From Aplysia californica (Eukaryota; Mollusca; Gastropoda; Aplysiida; Aplysiidae), in contig NW_004797510.1 of assembly GCF_000002075.1 (NCBI RefSeq), positions 747,331 to 811,330 on the forward strand: a stretch of 64,000 nucleotides of DNA, written 5' to 3'. Every line of letters begins with the position of its first letter. Position 1 is the first letter of the stretch. The notes below the pieces were generated by a model. That model did no database searches and was not told where the DNA came from. It worked only from the letters and a program-made list of their open reading frames with translations. Positions 30,748 to 41,000 of the stretch are shown one piece after another. The translations under genes and the position numbers were made by a program.

Positions 30748-31143
30748 TTCTGAATACCGTCTATCGGTGTGGACGATCAAATTGACCAAAACAAAGTTAA
30801 AAAATGATGTTAAAACACAAAAGTAAATTACTTTGGTTGTCTACAAAGATGCTACGGCTATTTAACTTTTCGAATCGAGCCAAACTACGCGGGTCGCCAT
30901 TTTGTTTTGCCCGAAAATTCTCGCGCTACTCCTCTATCTCCACTGCCACTGCCCACAGACAAAATTGTACGCTTTTAATAGGCTACAGTTGTAATGGAAC
31001 GTTTGTTCACAATTTTTTTGATATCACAGTGTAGAATTCTGTGGTTTACGGTGAACGCAAAATTTGGTGAACGCGCACCGGGTGAGAATAGCCACAAGAC
31101 TCGCCTGCACTATTCTCACTCCGGGTGAGAATAGAGGTGGCCC
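30748..31143 (+). repeat. U repeat, tandem unit 2
   Basis: Direct copy of the preceding unit, slightly shorter; ends CTCCGGGTGAGAATAGAGGT. Confidence 0.85.
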
Positions 31144-32653
31144 TTAGCCGTAGCCTACATGGCCACTTTTGTCCTTAGCAATCACTTGTTTCTTATGTAA
31201 ACAAACGGGAAGGCAATTTCCAAAGAGCACCTAGATCTAGATCTAGATCTAGGCAACTTACAAAAAATAAAACGTAGGTCTAGTTACGATGTGACTGGGT
31301 ACTTTCATTTGCTGTGTTGTTCTATTCTTACAAGATTTTCGGATTTTCCGATTATTTTCTTCTTCCGCTCTTTACACTACAATGGCGCATGCGCACCTTT
31401 TTTCATTTGTTTCGCTTTTTATATTTTCCCTCAATAATTGTCTTCAAGTGTTCAGTTTTGAGAATCGGTTTGAGCTTATAAGTATGATATCTTTATTCTA
31501 CCTCATACTATCACAACAGGTTATCAATCACCATCAAAATTAAATAATTGGTCACCTTTTTGGATATCTTGTAAAGCAAGCTGTTAGGCCTTGGCTATTT
31601 TAAGTGCGAAGAAAAATGGTGAAATATTTTTCTACCTATTTTCAAAAGCAAGAGACTTCCAAAATGCCGGGGCCACAAGTAAACAAGTCACATGATATTG
31701 TTTTGGTTTAGTCCACGAGATCGAGATAGATACACTTCGACCAGAAAGACTGGCACTCTTTGGTTGAGCACAGAAAACGATACACAAATTTTTCTTTCGA
31801 TTCTTAGAAGCTGCATTTTGTCAATCGTTATGGTGTGAGACAATTGATAAGAAGTAATGTACCAGGTACTCTAAATCGAGAGACTAGAGATCTAGATCTA
31901 TCTAGATCAAGAGATGTTTGAACTATTCGAATTCACGAGACTTTTTACAGTTCAGTCAAGTCGTCCTCACAGCCATGGCAAAGTTGACATCTGTCGTTTC
32001 GCTTGGAGAGAAGAAGGAGAAATAAGCTTTTTAGCACTTTTATGCTCCAATGGTAATACATGTTTATGTGTGTCTATTGGGGAATAGGAAATGCACAAGC
32101 TTCTAGATTCTAGTCAGTTTTACGCCTCACAACATTACATTACATTACACGGCAGGAAAAATGTTACAGCAGACAGTAAAAAAATGTAACATATCTTCGT
32201 AAGTTCACTTAAGAGTAAGTAGTAAGGGAGTGCAAAGGTCCAAAGAAGAGAGGGAGAGGATGCTTGTAGATCTAGTAATTGAAGTCAAACAAAACAATGA
32301 TGTGTGCACGTGGCTGGGCTGTCGTCTCTAGATCTATGACTATCACCAACAGGTTAGGCTATTGGCATGGTTCCCAACATTTTATGGTGCATTCATTACT
32401 TCAAGTCTGTCTTTCTGCCCCACACACACACACCCATTCAACGCCTTTGCAGTCTTAGCCGCAGTCAGGGAATCTTTTACAAAACAGACACGTGTCGTCA
32501 CATTATCGGCCCAAAGTGACCCCCACCCCAAAGGGAGGTCACTAAAATATCAAGGCAATGAGATGACTGCTTCCCTTCCTCCCTTTGCAAAGGTTCATGT
32601 AAACGCACACTCCGTATAAACACACGCTACGGAGCCCTCCCGAGCACCGTGCG
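31144..32653. other. Intergenic, nothing firm
   Basis: AGATCTAG hexamers at about 31230 and 31890, a CACACA stretch at 32421, and a 17-residue ATG frame at 31976. No gene model can be built. Confidence 0.4.
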
Positions 32654-32676
32654 TTTAGGCGGAGACTACTGTAATA

Positions 32677-33242
32677 CGAAGTGGCTAGCCGTACTTCGGC
32701 TAGACTGAGAGTCTAGTCGTACTTAAGTACGGCTAGACTGCCAGTCTAGCCGTACTTAGATCTAGGTTTGGCCCAATCGACTCAAGCCTTTTAAGTACAC
32801 AGGTCTCATTAGATCTAGATCTAGTAATTATTCAGGTTTAAATACATGCAAGTCAGTAAGGCACCTTTTGGTTTTGTCTGAAATACAAATTATACTTTTT
32901 AGGCATTGCAAACTAAAATTTTCATTTACAATTCAGCCATCAATATTAAGTACGGCTAGACTGACAGTCTAGCCGTACTTATCTTAGGCCATATTTACAT
33001 TAGAAAACAGGAGGTTTAAAATACATGCACTGTCATTAAGGAACCTGGTTTTGTCTCAAATACAAATACTTTAGGTACTGCACACTAAAAATGTATATTT
33101 ACAATTCAGTAGGCCTATTTTTTGTAAATGGTCAGTCTAGCCATCATATTAAGAATAAGTACGGCTAGACTGTGAGTCTAGCCGTACTTAAGTACGGCTA
33201 GACTGCCAGTCTAGCCGTCATTAAGTACGGCTAGCCTCTTCC
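32677..33242 (-). mobile_element. PalM copy C, 9-bp target duplication ACTGTAATA
   Basis: 566 bp in reverse orientation, flanked by ACTGTAATA at 32668-32676 and 33243-33251. Left CGAAGTGGCTAGCCGTACTT, right ...CTAGCCTCTTCC. It includes a perfect 30-bp palindrome at 33175-33204 built from AGTCTAGCCGTACTT. It sits at the end of a pogo-like terminus (TTTAGGCGGAGACTACTGTA, 32654-32673). Confidence 0.86.
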
Positions 33243-33599
33243 ACTGTAATATGTTATAGTATATAGTGATTGTACTCTGTAAATGTGGAGATGCTTAGTG
33301 TACTTTGTACTATTTTATTATCTGTCACACATGGAGTTGCAGCCAGTGAGCACTTTTATACAAATTTGATGAAATTTTAAACAACTACCGTTTTCTTAAA
33401 AATTGACTGAGAAGTTGAAGAATGGTACCAAAATGCTCAGGGAATATAGGCCTTTCATATGGAACAGATAATTTTGAAATTTGGCATACAGCTACTTTGA
33501 AAATTTAGTTTCTTTTACCTGCATTATATTACAACCCTGTAGCCTAAATCATCGAAAATAAAATTTTGCTCCTCAAAATCATTAAAACACTGAAAATCT

Positions 33600-34060
33600 C
33601 CTTTCTTGTGAACCCTTGAATAATTTTTTTTTTCGGTATTTTTTTACTTTCCCTCCCGTCTCACACTCAGCTACCAGTTGTCTATTTTCTACTAAATATT
33701 GATGCGCTGAACACGAATATCAACTTCATTTCCGTCGCAAATTAATGGTTTTTGAAATATTTGATTGTTTTTAACCGAGATAGACATGCTTTGGACCAAT
33801 CGGGGGGTTCCAGGGGGGCCTACCCCACTGGGGTAAAAGAAAATCTGGGGGGTTACAGGGGGGCATGCCCCCCTGTTTTTACACCCATAATTTGATATTT
33901 TACATTTAGATTTGAAATTGTCTTGAAAATAATTGATTTGCGACAGTTTTAGTGGCTTTATGTGTGATCTGCAGCAAACAGTACAGCAGTTTGACCCCTG
34001 AAACAGTGCATCTGTGTGCGGGAGTGAAAGTAAAAATTTACCTTTTTTTCTTCTCAAGAA
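33600..34060 (-). repeat. Repeat block, unoccupied PalM site
   Basis: Inverted partner of 29090-30090. The frames inside (up to 165 codons) are repeat-derived and match no family I know. Confidence 0.75.
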
Positions 34061-34540
34061 TGATGTATATAAAGTACAATGTATAGTAAATGTATTGTAA
34101 TGGTTTATGTTCTTTTTGACAATATTTGGGTAGTTATTATTATTTTTCTCTAAAATTAGGGTAACAAATAAGACCTCAAACTCTTCCAAAATAACCAGAT
34201 TTTATGCCTCGTTTTTTCAAAATTTTCCAGGGGGGGGAGGGGAGGGGGGGGGAATATGCCCCCGAACCCCCCTAGTTTTCAGCCTTTTTTGTGATATGCC
34301 ATTCTCAGCCCGGGGTAGTGATGCTTGAAATTGAAACACAGTAAACGTAAAGACAATAAAACGCACATAAATTTGCCGTAAAGACTGCAAAAGATTTACC
34401 CTCCTCCAGGGGTGATAAACTATCTGCAGAAGAGATAAGCAGCAGCATCATCGGAGCACTGCATCATAAGCCTTTCACATTACCGGTCTTCATCCTGAAA
34501 AAACATTGCACCAAAGATTCTTTACACGATTGCGGTTGGC

Positions 34541-34565
34541 TATATATTTAGATGTAGTCACATGA
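34541..34565 (+). promoter_or_regulatory. TATA-like stretch and E-box upstream of the RCC1-type gene
   Basis: TATATATTTA at 34541-34550 and TCACATGA at 34558-34565, 30-55 bp before the ATG. TCACATGA is an M-box/MiT-type E-box. Short motifs, so the support is weak. Confidence 0.3.
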
Positions 34566-34595
34566 TCGGAGGGGTATCCCGGTCTGTCACACAAG

Positions 34596-34645
34596 ATGGC
34601 CGCCTTACCTAAAAATAGTTTGTGTCGTTGTACTTTTAGTTGCAG
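34596..34645 (+). CDS. RCC1-type gene exon 1
   Basis: MAALPKNSLCRCTFSC plus two bases, donor CAG/GTGTAT. The longer open frame to 34835 is read-through into the intron. Phase 2 agrees with exon 2. Confidence 0.75.
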
Positions 34646-37600
34646 GTGTATAGTGTGGTTTGATTCCAAGAGAACCAGAGAACTTGCCCCACGGTGGAGT
34701 GGACACAGCTGGAAAAACGACATGTGGCGAGTTCACCGAAAAAAGAGTAGGCCTGTCCAAATAACAGTGAACACATCACACCACCTCCACCAGCCATCTT
34801 GTACCATTTTAGATTTGTTTTATTGCATGCAGTAAGGACAGGCATATTTTTAACAGGTTATATTGCATCTTAAATGTGTCAGTTTTCTCTTTAAAATGTT
34901 GAAATGGGATGAGAAATGTCATGTACCTTTAGATTTTGATTGAATAAAATCTGGTTTTATATTTTAAAAATATTGTTAATTAAAGGTTGATACATGTTTT
35001 TCACAAGTTCGAGTATGTGACGAGATAACTGTGGTGAGATCGCTTGAGGTGTGTGACGAGTTATCTGGAAGCCGATTCCAAAGCCTATTTATTACCAAGT
35101 GACTTTTTGGACTCGAGTCCGAATAGACAAAAGTTATATTCAGACTCTGAACTGAGTTCAGCATGACATCCGTTCCAACTTCCGAGCCTTGTTCCTAAAT
35201 ATTTCCAGCATTTATTAAACAATTTTTGATTATAAATCGAGACGTTAGCTTTAATATCCCATAACTAGATATCTATCTAAACTGGCTCTTCCTGCCTCAG
35301 AAGTATGAACAGAACCACCAAGTTGAGTTGACCTTGCCAGGGGGAAAAGTTAATTTTGTCGACCAATGAGTCTGGCGTAGCGATCTCGCACTCTTGGCTT
35401 GCTGGGGGAAGAGATGTTTGGAAGAGGCCTCGGCTGTTGGTTTTGTGTGATGTGATTAAGAAAAAAAACATTACAGAAAAACTATATCGCGCTACAAAAT
35501 GAAATTGTACATGTGGAAAGACAAATGGTGGTGGAAGTAATGATGATGCTGTAGTGGTGGTGGAAAGACCCTGAGTTGTCGGTTACCATGAACTTAGACA
35601 CTGCCATTGGACAATGAGAGGGCAGTCTTTTGACTATTGACACTATTACACAGTCCTAGTAGGTAATTCTAGTTCTTATTCTGGTTATAGGTAAAATCCC
35701 CGACGATAGTTATATTATGTAACCTCCTTACTCACTTAGAAGCTGAATCCGAATAAATAAAACATTTTTTTCGGACCCGGGTCCGAATAGATAAAACCCA
35801 TATCCGGACTCGAGTCCAAGTAGATAATAAATCTAATCGGTCTCGAGTCCAAATAGAGCTGGCCATTTATTATTGGGAGGAATTCCGTAATGAGCGGCCA
35901 CCTATGAAATAGGTAAAAAGAGTTTACGGTTTTGAGGCTAGGGTCAGGGATTATAAGGTTAAGTCTCTTCTTTATTGTGTTTGTTGTGGTGGTCGCTCAT
36001 TACGGAAGTCTTTCTTTATTATTTATTCTTGGATCACTGTGATGAGTTAAAATGATTTTATCAGTAAACTAAAATTATTTGTATTACGAATTAATAAATA
36101 AATAAATTCAGAATGGGAATAAAAATTGTCTTGAACATCAGTTGTGCCAGTGGTATAATCACATAATATAAGGTGTTTAGTTAAAGTCTTCATAACTTAA
36201 TAACAAGTGACTTAACAGGTTTCAGTGTACAAAGCTGGATGTGTCCAAAGGACCAGAAAATTTCTAGAGAAAAATAGAATTCTGCCTTAAATATGATGAG
36301 AGTACAGTAAGGTACACTACATTGTACTTTGTACTATAGGGTAAGGTAGTGGAAAATGAAGGATGAGATAAGTGTCGGTAGCTGTTTCTTAACTCATGAA
36401 GAAGACATTTTTGGGGGGGGGGTTCACACTTTACAGTCAACAGACACACTTTACAGAAAAACCCCTGTATCGTCGGCCCCCTCCCTACCCTTCAAGAACA
36501 TTACAGAAACCAGGGGGTTAGGCTTTAGGCCTATATATTTATTATATTTTGTTATGCTGCAAAAATATGTCAATAACCAAAGTACCTTTTGTATTGCAAC
36601 TTTCAGACTTCCTGTGCTATAGACTGTACCATCTGTAGACTGTCTTCAGGGTTTTTAAAAGGTTGTGACAGGTTCACTGTATAAAAGTGATCACAAATAG
36701 TGTCAATCAGTGGAGAACGATTTTTTGTTTAAAATGTATATTAACTAAATCGTAACAACTATTTAGGTGGTCAGAACTTTTTTGTCACACCCAAAATCTG
36801 CTCTCTTTGCATCCTGCTCTTGTTCTCAACCTGTAGGCAAAGTCATTTAATTAGAAATTTGCTCTTGACAGACCAGCTGCTGTTGCGATATGGCATCAAT
36901 GGGAGGACGCCGATCATCAAGCAGCTCCCTTGGCTACCGGATAAGTCAATAGCTTCTCTGTGCTTTGACCCAACTTTATCATGGCTCCTCATTGTCACAG
37001 AAAGTTCTCAAGAAGCCTTCATAATTCCTGCCTTGTCTATTGTGGTGAGTGGAACAACAAAGTTTACCATGGTGTTGTTTGGAACCACATTTTTTAAAAT
37101 GAGGAACCATCTGTGAATGATGGATTTCACATACTCTCTCTCTCTCTATATATATATATAACGTACATTGACTAAAATATGGTCAGCATTATGAGAGAGA
37201 GGGAGAGAGAGAGAGAGATGCATGTTGTCTACTGTGTATTATGTTGTGATTGTGAGTTTCACAACTTGTCAGCTGCGGCGAGCAAAAAAAATTTCTCTCT
37301 TGGATAACAACAGATTCTCTCTTCTTTTATATATATATCTTATTTATCTTCTATCTCACCTTTAACCTTGACTTCTTGTATGTTGTTGTTGAGTTTCCAT
37401 TTCTTTCATGTCAATATTATTTACAAGGATTTTAATGTATTAAAGTGCCATGGAGGGGGTGGGGGGGGGGGGGTGTTCTTTTTTCATCTTTTGTTTTCCT
37501 GATTTTGAGAATGTTTGGAGGAACCTGGTTCTACAGTCAGTATATTTAATATAGATCGATGAATTGCTACCATGCATAAACTGCACCTTCCATTTTTATT

Positions 37601-37802
37601 ATTTTTTACCCCTTTATTTTCTTTTTCAGGAACCTGATGCCTTGATAAACCAGCTCTTTAAAACGGATGATGTAACTCTGAGAACTTTTCAGTGTATAAA
37701 TGGTAAGGGGATGTAATTTGAATTTTGGTTCAATTTTCACCTTTTTCAGCAGAAGAATAAAAAGTTTTACCAGCTGATATTATATTCGCAGACAATGAGG
37801 GA

Positions 37803-37861
<59 letters not shown>

Positions 37862-37871
37862 AATGAGGGAG

Positions 37872-37931
<60 letters not shown>

Positions 37932-37976
37932 CCTCCCTCCCTCCCTCCCTCCCTCCCTCCCTCCCTCCCTCCCTCA

Positions 37977-38036
<60 letters not shown>

Positions 38037-41000
38037 ACACCTGGGACACATTGAACTTTACTTTTCCATCCTCTGTTGCCGTTAAGCGTCGAGGGGAGAT
38101 GCAGTTTTCTATGGTAGGCCAGCTCCGCAGCTCTTTCAATTGTGATTGTATGTTTTCTTTGGGTTTCCTTGACACTCTCAATCCACCTTCCTCTTCCTTT
38201 ATTGCGTGAGTGCTTGGTGTTGTAGGCTCTCGAGGCTGGCTGGTCAGGTGACATGCGTAACAGGTGGCCAAACCATTTTATCCTGTCTTTCTATGTAACG
38301 CAGGCAGGACTCAGTGCCGATAGCTGCTCTTACTTTTTCATTTCTCTGCCTGTCTCGTCTTGTGATGTTAAGGGTTTTGCGGAGACATTTCATTTCGCAT
38401 GCTGTGATTTTGCTTTCATGAGATTTGCTTAAAGTCCAGGTCTGGCACTGATAACATAATGTTGGTATGAATATTGAGGTTACAAGCTGTCTCTTTGTGT
38501 CCATGGAGATGTTTGGATGAAATAGGAGGGGTGCAAGCTGGTAGGTGACAGCATTGGCTTTTTGAGTTCACATTTCTATTTCTCTGTCTATTGACCCGTT
38601 TTCAGAAAAAGTGCTGCCAAGATATTTAAACTCCTTCACCTGTTTCGGTTGTTTACTATTGACATGGATGTTCAGGGGACTATGGTTTCGGCTCACTTTC
38701 ATAACTTCTGTTTTTGGTGTGTTTATTTTCATGTTGAATTTCTCACAGATGTTGTTGAGTTAGGTAGTGTAATTTTGGAGGCTTTGTTGGTCATGATGAA
38801 TAAGACATTGGTCGTCTGCGAACAGAAATTCATTTAAGCTTTCTGGGCTTTGGATTGCTTTTAGTAAGTCTGAAATTTGTAATTATATTTATTATCTTTT
38901 CTGCTTGAAAAAGTTGAATGTGTTCTATTAAATAAAAGAATGTCGTATCATAAGACATATATTCCTCTGTCATAAAATTTATAGTAAGTCTTCTCATGTT
39001 CTTTTTCTTTTCTCCGCGGGTAGAATGACAAAATAAACATACGTTTGTTGAAATCATTTTGTTTTTGCAGGAATTGTGTGCAGTGCTCTGTGGTGGCAAA
39101 CACTGGATGGAAGGCAAATAGCCATCATTGCTACTGATGTGAGTCTTTGTAACAGTGCATGTCAGCCTTTTTGTAGCAAGTGCCAACTTTCGCCCCCTTA
39201 TATAGGCTAAAACTTTTTGTAATGCCCACCTGCATGTTCAGTAGTTTTTACTTAAAACAGAAAAGTTTAACACCATTGGGACCAGCCCCACACCTGCTGA
39301 TCCTATCCCCAGGACCGGAGCCGCCGCCCAAATCCCTTGTAAATTCTTGTTTCGAAGACATTTCTTCACTTCTATTCAATTCAAACTGGCTTCAGCTTCG
39401 GTGGGTGGGTGGTTGGCGGGTGCTCTGGTGTGGTTTGCTTCTTCTGTCCTATCAAACATCTATCGTCTTTATCTCCCCTCCTTCTCTTTTGTGTTTGTTA
39501 CTCTCTTGCAACACCTCTAATCTTTGACACTTATATGACCTTATTGTGTTACAAGTGCCATAAAACTGTTACTAGAACTAAACTAAAACACTTTTGGTGA
39601 ATTCGAAAGGGAAAGAACTCTTCTGTGCTTGGATAAGCAGTCGGAAAACATGGATAATTTGGAATAAACCTGGACTGGTTTGAATGAGTGGTATTGCCAT
39701 CGCGTAAATACACGTCGGTGGTCCGATTCGGTATAAGTACGTCGATTGTCCCGAAGATGTTATTCTGATAATAGCCATGAATCCTACAATGATAACATTC
39801 TCAGTTGTTTTCTTCCTTTTGAATAAGTTCCCTTAACCAAAAATCCGGCTCAACCAAACAATATCGTGTGGTCCCACAGATTTTGGTTTATGAGGACTCC
39901 ACTGTATTTCCATGTGGGGGCTTTAAATAATACCTGCCACTACACGAGTGATCCCAACCAACCATGAAAATTACCAAATCACCAACTTGTGGTAGTAGCA
40001 GTGAGCGATATCCCCCAGTTTGACAAGCACTGCTGTAAAGTATTTGCCAGATGACTTTTGGTGTGTGAAATTTGTGTGTTCAGGTTCTCTGTTCTGTTTC
40101 TTCACCCATGAATCTTGCAGGCTATGTCTGCACTGCACCTTGAGATCTGCCCGTTGTTTTGACCATTCCTTGTAATGGGTACCTTTTTTCCCATACCCAG
40201 AATATTCTTATTTATGATGCGGGTGGGTTATGGTCTAAAACATTTCTCTCTTTCTCTTTATATATAGTTTATTTTCATAAGTTAAGTAGAATTGTATAGT
40301 GCTTTGAGCATACTTTTGAGCTGGGATATGGACTAAATGAATGCAATCTATTCTTTTTTTTAAATTATTATTATTGTTATTATTATCATTACTATTATTA
40401 CTGTTAATTCTTTTATTATTGTTATTAACGTTATAAGGGATGGCTCTAACAATTGTTCTTTTTCTCCCCCTCAGATTGGAGAAATTGTATTTGTTGACCT
40501 CATGAGTGAAGAGGAGAGAGTCACGAAAATAACAATTGACATAACCGTCACTGACCTGTCATTGTCCCATGATGACTTGCAAATGAACAGTACTCTTCTG
40601 GTTAGTCTGAGAAGATATTTAACCCATTTGAGCCCTGCCCACTTTCACACTGATGAGGGAGACTGCATTGCATTTTTTGGGATGGTTAAAGCTTGCATTC
40701 CTTTGCCAATCAAAATGGCTGTACTAAATTTACTTTGGCTAAGAATTTGGCAAAATGTAAGCGCTCATGTGGAAGTTGTAAGCTTGCAGTTGGGTAAAAA
40801 AATAAAGTGATTTCATTAAAGATAGGCATGAATCTCTCAAAGAGGATATGGTTGCCACAAATGGTCAGGGTTTAGAGAGTTAAAGCTGAAGGAAAACAAG
40901 AATGCTTATTTGTCAGGTTGCATAATAGAAGGTGGTTGTGATGTTAATTTATACTTTCTTCTTCTTTTTTGTATATTGAATACATCATTAGTTCTGTAAG

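Noticed and set aside
31976-32024. Short ATG frame with fair start context as a first exon
   Set aside because: Stops after 17 codons, with no downstream exon in phase that I could find before the RCC1-type gene start.
33692-34189. 165-codon reverse frame
   Set aside because: Lies in a repeat block with an inverted partner at 29.1 kb; no domain recognised.
34646-34835. Extension of exon 1 to an 79-residue protein
   Set aside because: A donor at 34646 gives phase agreement with exon 2; the extension has no family resemblance.
35739-35850. CRISPR-like regular spacing
   Set aside because: Spacers are similar to each other, only three to four units exist, and the genome is animal.
37730-38271. 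Long Arg/Glu-rich and Ser/Leu-rich frames
   Set aside because: They are translations of CT/CTCC microsatellites joined to an RTE fragment, not proteins.
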